NCBI RefSeq assembly: GCF_965221945.1 | Contig: NZ_OZ244925.1 | Coordinates: 62,001 to 126,000 of the forward strand | DNA: 64,000 bases | Direction: 5' to 3' | Source of the DNA: Poriferisodalis sp965221945 | GTDB taxonomy: Bacteria > Actinomycetota > Acidimicrobiia > Acidimicrobiales > Poriferisodalaceae | Shown here: piece by piece, positions 49,187-57,366 of the stretch | Position numbering within the stretch: position 1 is the first letter of the stretch | Layout of the letters: each line of letters begins with the position of its first letter | Notes under the pieces: model-generated | Database searches by the model: none | What the model was told of the DNA's origin: nothing | The model's input: only the letters and a program-made list of their open reading frames with translations | Program-made: the position numbers and the translations under genes

Positions 49187-50233
49187 TCAGTCGAAGGCTG
49201 GCATCACCTGGTCGTGGATGAGCTGCAGTTGGCCCGTGACATCGGGGACCTCGATGTCTCGTTCGGTGAAGGCGTTCAGCAGGAACGAGTCCGTGATACA
49301 GGCGACGAAGTGGTTGACCCCACTCGGCTCGATCTCCGACTTGATCTTGTCGACCACCTCCTCGGGGGTGCCCGCCACCGAGAGCTTCTCGGCGATGTCG
49401 GGCGTCATGGCGTCGATCGCTCCCTGGACGTCTCCGTCTCCGAAGGCGTCGAGAATGGGCTGAACGTCGGCCTGCGAGACGCCGTGCCGCTCCATCTGTT
49501 CGACCGCCATGGCCGGGATGTAGAACGCTCCGATGGTTTGGGCGGCGGCCTTGGCCTTCTCCGAGTCAGGCCCGATGGCGAACACGTTCCAGACCGCAAT
49601 GTCCAGGTTCCGCCAGTTGCGCCCAGCCCGCTCCGCGCCAATTCTCAGGTGCTCCACCATGTAGTCGCACGCCTCTTTGGAGTATTGGGCGAAAGCGTGG
49701 GTGCCGTCGGAGAGCTCACCCGCCGCCTCGAAGGACCTTGGACCGCGCAAGGCACCGATCAGCAGCGGAAGCTTCTCCTGCACCGGACGGGCGAATGTGA
49801 ACAGCCCGTCGTAGTTGTAGAACTCACCCTCGAAGGTCAGCGCTCCGGTGTCGAGGAAGGTGCGCATTACTTCGTGCGCCTCCTTGACCCGAGACAGCGT
49901 CTTGATGCCAGTCCAGTCCAACCCGTACTGGGCGAGCAGGCTGAAGTTCCCAATGGAGATGACGCATTCGGCACGACCACCGGTCAACTCGTCGAGCGTC
50001 GCGACCGCCTGGGCAACTTGGGTCGGCTCGCGCAAGGCGATCGGGGCCAAGCTCGGACCCATACGGATTTGCTCGGTCGAAGACGCCGCGGCTGCGAACA
50101 GCACATAGAGGTCCTTGTGCCAGGTCTCGTCTGCTGCGTAGCACCCGTAGAAGCCGAGTTCGTCAGCCAACTTGATGTGTTCGAGAGACTCCTGTAGCGG
50201 GTAGTCGGGCAGTGTTACGAAACTGAACTTCAT
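49187..50233 (-). CDS. LLM-class (luciferase-like) flavin-dependent oxidoreductase
   Basis: The 348-residue protein has the luciferase-like monooxygenase fold: FVTLPDYPLQESLEHIKLADELGFYGCYAADE, RMGPSLAPIALREPTQVAQAVATLDELTGGRAECVISIG, LLIGALRGPRSFEAAGELSDG and a C-terminal GTPEEVVDKI. F420- or FMN-dependent enzymes of this branch are very common in actinobacteria and act on diverse substrates. Start 50233 is the second of two adjacent ATGs; the AAGGAG site fits it best. Behind it lies an IS3-type transposase remnant. Confidence 0.9.
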   Translation of the reverse strand: MKFSFVTLPDYPLQESLEHIKLADELGFYGCYAADETWHKDLYVLFAAAASSTEQIRMGPSLAPIALREPTQVAQAVATLDELTGGRAECVISIGNFSLLAQYGLDWTGIKTLSRVKEAHEVMRTFLDTGALTFEGEFYNYDGLFTFARPVQEKLPLLIGALRGPRSFEAAGELSDGTHAFAQYSKEACDYMVEHLRIGAERAGRNWRNLDIAVWNVFAIGPDSEKAKAAAQTIGAFYIPAMAVEQMERHGVSQADVQPILDAFGDGDVQGAIDAMTPDIAEKLSVAGTPEEVVDKIKSEIEPSGVNHFVACITDSFLLNAFTERDIEVPDVTGQLQLIHDQVMPAFD

Positions 50234-50247
50234 CATTGCTCCTTAGC

Positions 50248-50364
50248 TCAGATGCACCGGTATCGGCTTCCCCCCAAAACGTGGAGGGCTGGCCAGTTGG
50301 TGTTGGCTAATTCGTAGTCGGTCGGGCTGATGCTGTCGAGGGCGCTGTGCAGGCGGCGGGCGTC
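50248..50364 (-). pseudogene. IS3-family transposase (OrfB) 3' fragment
   Basis: The minus-strand frame DARRLHSALDSISPTDYEL, ending at TGA 50248, is the typical C-terminal signature of IS3-family integrase-core transposases (the family reads NxRRLHSALGYLSPxxYE). Nothing upstream of it is transposase-like, since the sequence runs into a 30-bp tandem repeat and the CMD gene. It is therefore a small relic of an insertion between the flavin oxidoreductase and CMD genes. Confidence 0.72.
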
Positions 50365-50430
50365 GATCTCGTCGCAGCGTCAGCTGCGGGCGTCGATCTC
50401 GTCGCAGCGTCAGCTGCGAGCATCGATCTT
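50356..50430. repeat. 30-bp tandem repeat at the CMD gene end
   Basis: Two identical 30-bp units (50356-50385 and 50386-50415) are followed by a 15-base degenerate third copy (50416-50430) that is the 3' end of the CMD gene's coding sequence. The first unit continues into the IS3-transposase fragment. The duplication includes the CMD stop codon and seems to have accompanied the insertion remnant. Confidence 0.8.
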
Positions 50431-51240
50431 CGCGAACGCCTTCTTCATGGCCTGGTAGCCCTCGACCGCACGCGGGATGCCGCCGTAGATCGTCATCTGC
50501 ACCATGATCTCCTCGATCTCGGTGCGCGACAGGCCGTGGTTGAGGCCGGCTGGAACGTGGAATGCCAGCTCATCGGTGCGGCTCAGCACTGTCAGAATCG
50601 AGATGACGACGACGCTGCGATCGCGCCGCGACAGCTCTTGTCGTGACCAGAGATCCCCGAACGCCCAGTGATAGGCGATGCGCCCGACTTCGCCGAGGTG
50701 TTCGACGAGACGCGCCATGTCCTGCGTTGGGTCGCTCGAAGCACGGCCCGCCGTGAGTGTCTGGCGCACCTCGACCGCACGTCGCTCCCGCTCGTCGTCG
50801 TCAAGTTCGGCGCCACCCGAACGCTCGGGCAACCGCTCGACGCCGTCGAGCGTCCGGAACCGGTCGTCTACGACCCGCGATGCCGCCATGGCCATCGGGA
50901 AACCGGCATAGGCGGCCACCTGGATCAAGATCTCCTCGATCTCGGTGCGCTGCAGGCCGTGGTTCAGCCCGACTTCGGCATGCAGCGACAACTCTTCGCT
51001 GGAGCCGATGGTGGCGAGCACGGTGATGACGATGAGGCTGCGATCGCGGCGCGAGAGCTGCGGCCGCGACCACACGTCGCCCATCACCACGTCAAACGCG
51101 AAGGTGCCCAGCGCTCCCAGACGCCGAGTCATCGAACGTTGTGCGCGTTCAGCATCTACCTCACCCTTGGTGAAGCGCTCGAATACCTCGAGTGCAGCAG
51201 CTCGTCTCTCAGCGTGCGTGCGTGACCCTGTTGTCGACAT
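50410..51240 (-). CDS. Double carboxymuconolactone-decarboxylase-like (CMD) domain protein
   Basis: The 276-residue protein carries two CMD/AhpD-like domains. The first (residues ~40-130) has LSRRDRSLIVITVLATIGSSEELSLHAEVGLNHGL and the second (~190-270) LSRRDRSVVVISILTVLSRTDELAFHVPAGLNHGL. Each ends with RTEIEEIxxQ. The cysteine pair of AhpD peroxidase relatives is absent, so a lactone-decarboxylase-type or other activity is more likely. ATG 51240 follows GGGAGA. The 3' end has been altered by the tandem repeat. Confidence 0.87.
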   Translation of the reverse strand: MSTTGSRTHAERRAAALEVFERFTKGEVDAERAQRSMTRRLGALGTFAFDVVMGDVWSRPQLSRRDRSLIVITVLATIGSSEELSLHAEVGLNHGLQRTEIEEILIQVAAYAGFPMAMAASRVVDDRFRTLDGVERLPERSGGAELDDDERERRAVEVRQTLTAGRASSDPTQDMARLVEHLGEVGRIAYHWAFGDLWSRQELSRRDRSVVVISILTVLSRTDELAFHVPAGLNHGLSRTEIEEIMVQMTIYGGIPRAVEGYQAMKKAFAKIDARS

Positions 51241-51365
51241 CCTGATCTCCCTGTGCCAGTTCGTCCGCGTTTCGGCGCCTGCCATCATCGCCGCGATCGG
51301 CTGGGTCGTGCCACGCTGCGGCGACACGTCCCATCAAGAACTTGGCGCTGCATCGACTGGACGGG

Positions 51366-52130
51366 CTACAGCTCGCTGGGCTCCTTGCCGGGCAGGTAGG
51401 TCACCGGCAGGTTCGTGATGCGGCGCACACGCGACGGCAGGTCGGCTCCCACCAAGCGCGAGGCCCCTGCGGGCAGCGTCGACAAGATGATGCCGTCGAA
51501 GCTGGAGCGCGACAGCACTGCTTGGATCGCCCGCAGCGGGTCAGGGTCGCCGAGCTCGCCGGATGCTGCGTACGACGCTGCCGCGATCTTCGCCAGCTGC
51601 GCGTCGAGCCGCTTCTGTGCCTGCTCCATGCCGAGCGTGTCCGGTCCCAGGAAATCGGCTGCCGGCACATGCTCGGAGGGGATGCCGGTGACCGGATCGG
51701 CCGCGAGCATCGACAGCCGTCGTGCCCGGGCGTAGCTCTTCGAATGCGTCATCGGCACGAGCAGATGGAACTCGCAGGTACCGTGCGAGTTCAGCCGGTC
51801 GATCTCAGCCACGACCTCGCCGGTGCCCAACGTTTGGTTGGCCACGATGAGCCACCGCGTCACTTCCACATCGGGAGCGCCCGGCGTCAGACCCGGCCGC
51901 ATGCGGTCGACTTGGAACGCCATGCTGAGCTTGATCCGGTAGAGGGCGATCTCGCCCTCCACGATCATCACGTCGCGTTCTTTCACATGTGCCACCGACA
52001 GATCGCGGATCGTCTTGGTGGCCTCGGCGACTCCCCGACGCGCCGCGTCTTCCCAAGAGATCCGGCTTGCCGCGACCAGCGTGATGACTTTCTCGACAGC
52101 GTTGTGATTGCGCTGAGGTGATTCGTTCAA
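51366..52130 (-). CDS. Dodecin domain fused to a UspA-like domain
   Basis: The protein (about 254 residues from TTG 52130) begins with a dodecin domain, VEKVITLVAASRISWEDAARRGVAEATKTIRDL...KERDVMIVEGEIALYRIKLSMAFQV. It continues with a larger C-terminal domain of universal-stress-protein type: VTRWLIVANQTLGTGEVVAEI, HGTCEFHLLVPMTHS, and DPLRAIQAVLSRSSFDGIILSTLPAGASRLVGADLPSRV. Free-standing dodecins bind flavins as dodecamers; a fusion of this kind is unusual. The start is uncertain: the frame is open to 52298, and TTG 52130 lies just before the dodecin fold. It is divergent from a free dodecin gene. Confidence 0.72.
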   Translation of the reverse strand: MNESPQRNHNAVEKVITLVAASRISWEDAARRGVAEATKTIRDLSVAHVKERDVMIVEGEIALYRIKLSMAFQVDRMRPGLTPGAPDVEVTRWLIVANQTLGTGEVVAEIDRLNSHGTCEFHLLVPMTHSKSYARARRLSMLAADPVTGIPSEHVPAADFLGPDTLGMEQAQKRLDAQLAKIAAASYAASGELGDPDPLRAIQAVLSRSSFDGIILSTLPAGASRLVGADLPSRVRRITNLPVTYLPGKEPSEL

Positions 52131-52333
52131 GATGCGGACCTGTTCGGTGTGCGTCTCGTTCCTGCGAGCGGGAAGCGATGCGCTTCGGTGGGGCAGACTG
52201 TAGGGCACACCGCGTTCGTGCGGCACAACGCGCACCTGCGGGTGTGCTGAAGTGGCAGTCGCGCCCGCCGGGCGTCGAGTCCAATGGCCTGGCATCACGT
52301 CGAGACGGGATGTCGGACATCAAGGAGAAACCA

Positions 52334-52543
52334 ATGAGCAGCGTCTACAACGTGATCGAGCTGATCGGGACCAGCGACGAGTCGTGGGAGAAAGCCACGC
52401 AGAACGCGATTACCGAGGCCTCCAAGACCTTGCGAGATCTCCGGGTCGCAGAGGTCGTCGAGCAAGACGTGGTGATCGAGGGCGGCGCAATCTCAGCGTT
52501 CCGTACCAAGGTCCGGCTGTCGTTCAAGCACGAGTCGCCTTGA
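52334..52543 (+). CDS. Dodecin (flavin-binding)
   Basis: The 69-residue protein matches dodecins almost end to end: YNVIELIGTSDESWEKATQNAITEASKTLRDLRVAEVVEQDVVIEGGAISAFRTKVRLSF. These proteins form dodecameric hollow shells that bind riboflavin or FMN/FAD. An AAGGAG site precedes ATG 52334. It lies divergently next to a gene whose N-terminal domain is also a dodecin, so the pair may derive from one duplicated ancestor. Confidence 0.93.
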   Translation: MSSVYNVIELIGTSDESWEKATQNAITEASKTLRDLRVAEVVEQDVVIEGGAISAFRTKVRLSFKHESP

Positions 52544-52643
52544 GCCACAACACCTCCACCACGTCGAACTTCGCGCGTGGCCCGAAGGGAGCGCGCGGGC
52601 AGGGCGCGCATGTGCGATTGCCGAGCGAGCGCCCGATCGTTCG

Positions 52644-55076
52644 ATGACCGCGTGCGGCCTCGACGGCATCCGAGTCGTCGAGTTGGGGCAGATGGTCGCG
52701 GCACCCTGGACTGCGAAGCTGCTCGCCGATCTCGGAGCCGATGTCATCAAGGTCGAGCCGCCGGACGGCGACCCCGCACGCCGCCGTGGGCCGTACCGCC
52801 CCGACGCGGGCGACCAAGGTGACATCGGCGGGTTGTTCGCAGCAATCAACACGAACAAGCGCAGCGTGGTTGCCAACCTCTCGCATCCCGACGGCCGCTC
52901 GACGCTCGACAGATTGCTTGGGGACGCAGACCTGTTCATCCACGACCTAGCCCCGCGCGCAGCAGCAGAGCTCGACCTGATGCCAGAGTCGCTGCGGGCA
53001 CAGCATCCGTCGCTGGTGACGACGTCGATAACGCCATTCGGGCAGACCGGGCCGTATGCCGACTGGCGGGCCGAAGAACTGCAGGTCGTCCACGGCGGCG
53101 GCTGGGGCTGGCTCGCTCCCGGCTGCGTGCAGGATCCTGAGTTGCCCCCGCTGAAACCGCACGGCCACCAGGCAGCGTTCCAATCCGGTTTCGCCGCGGC
53201 ATGCGCCTCGCTTGCCGCCGTCGACCGGGCACAGCGCACCGGACACGGCGAGCACATCGACTTCGCCCAGATGTCCTACGTCGTCGGCATGCTGGAAGCG
53301 GCATTCATCATCTGGTCCTACACGGGCGAGATCCCCAGCCGTCTGGGTGCCCGCATCCTCAATCCCTGGGGGATATTCCCGGCCACCGACGGGCACATCT
53401 TCCTCGTGTGCGTCGAATCCGACCAGTGGGAGCGGCTGAAGGATCTGATGGGTCGGCCGGAGTGGGCCGATATGGACATCTTCGACACCGTCGAGGGCCG
53501 CTTCGAGAACGAAGACCTGCTGCGCATGTGGCTCGGCGAGTGGATCGCCGACCAGTCGGTGATGGAGCTGTTCCACCGGGGCCAGCGAGAGCGCCTGGCG
53601 TTCGCGCCCGTGAACACGGTTGCGCAGATGGCCGCCGATCCGCACCTGGCGGCCCGCGATTTCCTCGTGACGTACGTCCAGCCCGGTCTCGGGACGATCA
53701 CGGTGCCCGGCCCGCCATCGCGGCTCACCAATCTGTGGTGGTCGATCCGCCGACCGGCTCCAGCGCTCGGCGAGCACGACGGCATCGAATTCGCTGCGAA
53801 CGGGCGTGACGAGACGACCGCAGCAGCGGTTCGAGCCGATGGCTCCCCGGCGGCTGGCACCTTGGTGACCGGCCGTCCGCTCGAGGGCGTCACGGTCGCG
53901 GATTTCAGCTGGGTTTGGGCGGGGCCATATTGCACGCTGCACCTGGCGCATCTGGGCGCGACCGTCATCAAGATCGAATCGTCGGCTCGGCCGGACTTGG
54001 GTCGCAGACTCCCGACCTATTCGGTGCATCACGATCCGACGCTCGACACCAACGGGTACTTCAACCAGTACGGGCAGGGCAAGAAGAGCATCACCATCGA
54101 CATGGGCACGGCGCAGGGGCGTGCGTTGGCAAAGCGTCTGGCGCTGAGCTGTGACCTCGTGGTGTCGAACTACGCGACCGGCGTTATGGACGAGTGGGGT
54201 CTCGGCTACGAATCGCTTGCAGCGGAGCGTCCGGATGTGATCGTGGGCGCCGTCAGCGGGTACGGCCACCACGGGCCGTACAAGTCGTACATGGGTTACG
54301 GGCCGACGACCGGACCGCTGTCAGGCCTGGCATCCATGACCGGTTATCCCGGCGGTGACGCAGACGAGCTCGGTGTGTCGCTCGGCGACCCCGCAGCAGG
54401 CATCGCCACCGCGTACGCGCTCGTGGCAGCGCTGGTGGCGCGGCGCCGCACCGGCGAGGGGCAGTTCATCGACACCTCCATGTGGGAGGCCACCACGGCG
54501 TGCACCGCTGAGGGCTGGATGGAATGGGTGCTGCGGGGCTCCCAGCCCGAACCGATGGGCAACCTGGATCCGTTGTGGTCGCCGCACAACCTGTACCGCT
54601 GCGCCGGCGACGATGACTGGGTCGCCATCTGCTGTGTCGACGAGACCGAGTGGGCGGCTTTGACGGCCCGCACGGGCATCGACCCCGCCGACGAACGTTT
54701 CACGACAGCTGTCGATCGCAAGGCCAATGAGTCCGAGCTGGACAAGCTCATCGGCGCTTGGACTCGCGAGCGTGACCAGTGGGACGTCACCGAGCTCTTG
54801 CAGGCCGCTGGCGTACACGCGTTCCCGTCACTCAGCGTCCGATCGCTCGAAGAGAACCCGCACCTGGCTGAGCGGGGACTCATCGAACGTCTGGATCATC
54901 CTGCCGTCGGCCAGATGAGCCACATCGGCATCCCGTGGCTCCTGACTGAGGGCACCAACGGCGTGCAAGCGCCCGCTCCGACGCTGGGCCAGCACACGCA
55001 CGAAGTGCTCACCGACGTGCTCGGACTCAGCGGAGCCGAGATTGATGCCCTCGAGAAGGCAGGCACCCTCCGCTGA
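52644..55076 (+). CDS. Fused double CaiB/BaiF (class III) CoA transferase
   Basis: The 810-residue protein contains two CoA-transferase class III halves. Residues ~5-390 start with LDGIRVVELGQMVAAPWTAKLLADLGADVIKVEPPDGDPARR. Residues ~410-805 start with LEGVTVADFSWVWAGPYCTLHLAHLGATVIKIESSARPD. Each has the NTNKRSVVANL/GKKSITIDMG CoA-contact segment. Single-domain members act as dimers with interlaced chains; this fusion would make a self-contained unit. Substrate unknown. It lies between the dodecin gene and an AAA_14 gene. Confidence 0.92.
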   Translation: MTACGLDGIRVVELGQMVAAPWTAKLLADLGADVIKVEPPDGDPARRRGPYRPDAGDQGDIGGLFAAINTNKRSVVANLSHPDGRSTLDRLLGDADLFIHDLAPRAAAELDLMPESLRAQHPSLVTTSITPFGQTGPYADWRAEELQVVHGGGWGWLAPGCVQDPELPPLKPHGHQAAFQSGFAAACASLAAVDRAQRTGHGEHIDFAQMSYVVGMLEAAFIIWSYTGEIPSRLGARILNPWGIFPATDGHIFLVCVESDQWERLKDLMGRPEWADMDIFDTVEGRFENEDLLRMWLGEWIADQSVMELFHRGQRERLAFAPVNTVAQMAADPHLAARDFLVTYVQPGLGTITVPGPPSRLTNLWWSIRRPAPALGEHDGIEFAANGRDETTAAAVRADGSPAAGTLVTGRPLEGVTVADFSWVWAGPYCTLHLAHLGATVIKIESSARPDLGRRLPTYSVHHDPTLDTNGYFNQYGQGKKSITIDMGTAQGRALAKRLALSCDLVVSNYATGVMDEWGLGYESLAAERPDVIVGAVSGYGHHGPYKSYMGYGPTTGPLSGLASMTGYPGGDADELGVSLGDPAAGIATAYALVAALVARRRTGEGQFIDTSMWEATTACTAEGWMEWVLRGSQPEPMGNLDPLWSPHNLYRCAGDDDWVAICCVDETEWAALTARTGIDPADERFTTAVDRKANESELDKLIGAWTRERDQWDVTELLQAAGVHAFPSLSVRSLEENPHLAERGLIERLDHPAVGQMSHIGIPWLLTEGTNGVQAPAPTLGQHTHEVLTDVLGLSGAEIDALEKAGTLR

Positions 55077-55123
55077 GCCAGCCGTTTCATTACCGCGAAT
55101 CGCTAGCACCGCTACTTGTAACG

Positions 55124-55147
55124 CTATTGAGCAATTTTGCTCAATAG
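55124..55147. promoter_or_regulatory. 24-bp perfect palindrome upstream of the second AAA_14 ATPase
   Basis: CTATTGAGCAA and TTGCTCAATAG form an 11-bp perfect inverted repeat with a TT centre in an AT-rich stretch. It starts 48 bases after the CoA-transferase stop and 145 bases before the ATPase ATG. It may terminate the CoA-transferase transcript or be an operator for the ATPase gene. The region continues AT-rich to 55210. Confidence 0.5.
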
Positions 55148-55268
55148 CATTTGTTTAGGATATTCAGAGTACAGATCTCTTGAAATTAGAGTCTCAAACA
55201 ACTGAAAATCCGATTACAAGTGCAGATGATCCGGTGGCAGCACGGAAAACTCACACGCCGACGAATAC

Positions 55269-56513
55269 ATGGAGCGTGTCGTAGACAGCGAGGTCGCCGA
55301 TGCGCTGTCGTACTCGCCGGCGGTGCTCGTCGAGGGGCCACGGGGCTGTGGCAAGACGAGGACCGGCCGCCGATTCGCTGCCAGCGAGGTGTTTCTCGAC
55401 GGGTCAGAGGCAATGCGTTTGGCAGCGGAGGTCGATCCGGCTTCGATCTTGGAGGGGCCCGAGCCCCGGCTGCTCGACGAGTGGCAGCTGGTTCGTGCCA
55501 TCTGGAACCCGATGCGTCATGCGTGCGACCGACGCGGGGGGTTCGGGCACTTCCTGCTCACGGGGTCTCAGAATCCACCCGATGACAGCACCGAGCATTC
55601 CGGAGCAGGACGCATCGCACGTGTGCGGATGCGACCACTCTCGCTATGGGAGTCAGGTGACTCGATAGGACAGATATCCCTCGCGGACCTGCTTGACGGT
55701 GGCCGTTGCGTAGCTGCTGATGTTGGATTGACCATCTCCGACATCGCTGGATTGATCTGTCGAGGCGGTTGGCCTGGCATGGTCCAAATGCCCCCTCAGG
55801 CAGCTCAAGCCCGTCTGCGTGACTATCTCGGCAACATCGCACGCGTCGACATCTCGAGGGTCGCGGGAATCAGACGTAATCCCAGATTGGCAGCTGGTCT
55901 ACTCGTCTCGCTCGCACGCAACGAAGCCACCTCGGCCACCTACTCGACGCTGCGGACCGATCTCTCCGCGGGCGGCAGCGCACCTGCCGACTCGACGCTG
56001 CGGGCGTATCTCGACGAGTTGGCGCGGCTCTTCGTCATTGAACCACTGGATGCGTGGTCGGTGCATCTCCGGTCGTCGAATCGACTGCGGCGCACTCCGA
56101 AGCGCTACTTCACCGACCCGGCGCTCGCCGTTGCTGCGCTGGCATCGTCGCCGGCTGCTGTCAGTCGTGACTTCAGGTCGATGGGATTGCTGTTCGAGTC
56201 CATGGCGGTCCGCGATCTTCGCGTCTATGCGCAGTCAGCAGGCGGACACGTCTATTACTACGGCGATCACGGCGGCCTCGAAGCCGATGCCGTGGTCGAA
56301 GGACTCGACGGTCGCTGGGCCGCCATTGAGGTCAAGCTCGGCGGTGCTGCGGCCGTGAGCGAGGCAATGGAATCGCTGAGGGCCGTGCGGTCGCGTGTCG
56401 ACACCTCTCGCCGTGGCGAACCTGCGCGGCTGATCATCGTGACAGCGTTCGGACCCGGCTACCAGACCGCCGACGGCATAGCGGTAGTGCCGCTCACGGC
56501 ACTGGCACCATGA
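55269..56513 (+). CDS. AAA_14/DUF4143 family ATPase, second copy
   Basis: The 414-residue protein has Walker A EGPRGCGKTRTG near residue 22 and a Walker B-like segment around 68 (PRLLDEWQLVRAIW). The middle continues TGSQNPPD, MRPLSLWESGDS, GGWPGMVQMPPQAAQARLRDYLGNI, and the C-terminal nuclease-fold-like part ADAVVEGLDGRWAAIEVKLGG. It is the same family as the gene at 11568 but clearly diverged. The AT-rich palindromic region upstream and the lower local GC content suggest horizontal transfer. Function is unsettled for the family. Confidence 0.86.
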   Translation: MERVVDSEVADALSYSPAVLVEGPRGCGKTRTGRRFAASEVFLDGSEAMRLAAEVDPASILEGPEPRLLDEWQLVRAIWNPMRHACDRRGGFGHFLLTGSQNPPDDSTEHSGAGRIARVRMRPLSLWESGDSIGQISLADLLDGGRCVAADVGLTISDIAGLICRGGWPGMVQMPPQAAQARLRDYLGNIARVDISRVAGIRRNPRLAAGLLVSLARNEATSATYSTLRTDLSAGGSAPADSTLRAYLDELARLFVIEPLDAWSVHLRSSNRLRRTPKRYFTDPALAVAALASSPAAVSRDFRSMGLLFESMAVRDLRVYAQSAGGHVYYYGDHGGLEADAVVEGLDGRWAAIEVKLGGAAAVSEAMESLRAVRSRVDTSRRGEPARLIIVTAFGPGYQTADGIAVVPLTALAP

Positions 56514-56567
56514 CGCAGACGTTGGCCCGGGAATCTGGTGGTTCGGGTTCCGAATTGCGGTGAAGCG

Positions 56568-57362
56568 CTATTTCGGCCAGTCGGACAGGGCGACGAGATC
56601 GAAGACTGCGCCGGCAGGGTCGGCCACGGTGGCCACGCGACCGGGACCCCAGTCGTTGGGGGGCATGAGCACTGTGCCGCCGTTCGCCGTGGCGGCCTCG
56701 CAGGCGGCGTCGACGTCGGTCACGCCGAAGCTCGCCTTCCAGTGCGGCGGCACCCCTGGCGGCAGGGATGCCGAGGTGCTCGCGACCGGTGCTCCGTCCA
56801 GCGTGAAGATCGTGGGCGAGTCGGGTACGCCCTCCATCGTTCCGGCAGCCCAGCCGAACAGCTCGCAGTAGAACGCCTCGGCGGCATCGTTGTCGTGCGT
56901 GGAGACCTCGGCCCAGGTGAACGCCCCGGGAGCGTTCACGATCCCGGCCCCGATGGCAGCCAGCGGCTTCCAGGTGCAGAACACCGCACCGGTCGGGTCG
57001 GCGGCGATCACCATGCGTCCAGCGGCGTCCGGCCCGGGCTCTGGCACGTCGACGGCCGGTCCCATGACCGCCCCGCCAGCGGCCGTGACTTGCTGAGCGA
57101 ACTCGTCAGCATCGGCCACGGTGATGTAGACGTTCCAGCAGGGCGGCACGCCTTCGTTGCGCATCTCGGGAGGCATGTCGAACACACCGGCGGCGGGATG
57201 CCCGTCGACGACCGCCATGACGTAGTTGATCTCGCCAGTGGGATCTCGCTCGTATTCCCAGCCGAGCACCGCTCGGTAAAAGTCGAGCGCGCCCTCGACA
57301 TCGGTCGTGGCCAGATCAACCCACGAGGGCGTCCCGACCGGATGGCTGTCTCGCAATGACAT
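56568..57362 (-). CDS. VOC-family (glyoxalase-like) two-domain protein
   Basis: The 264-residue protein has two vicinal-oxygen-chelate domains: residues ~8-125 (TPSWVDLATTDVEGALDFYRAVLGWEYER) and ~135-260 (FTWAEVSTHDNDAAEAFYCELFGW). Each closes with the ADPTGAVFCTW or ADPAGAVFDLV strand. Such tandem proteins bind a metal between domains and act as dioxygenases, lyases or resistance proteins. Start ATG 57362 has GGGGAG ahead. It is four bases after the esterase gene's stop in the same transcript. Confidence 0.9.
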   Translation of the reverse strand: MSLRDSHPVGTPSWVDLATTDVEGALDFYRAVLGWEYERDPTGEINYVMAVVDGHPAAGVFDMPPEMRNEGVPPCWNVYITVADADEFAQQVTAAGGAVMGPAVDVPEPGPDAAGRMVIAADPTGAVFCTWKPLAAIGAGIVNAPGAFTWAEVSTHDNDAAEAFYCELFGWAAGTMEGVPDSPTIFTLDGAPVASTSASLPPGVPPHWKASFGVTDVDAACEAATANGGTVLMPPNDWGPGRVATVADPAGAVFDLVALSDWPK

Positions 57363-57366
57363 GTCG

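Noticed and set aside
50356..50430. Tandem 30-bp repeats as a CRISPR array
   Set aside because: The units are adjacent, include a gene end, and have no spacers.
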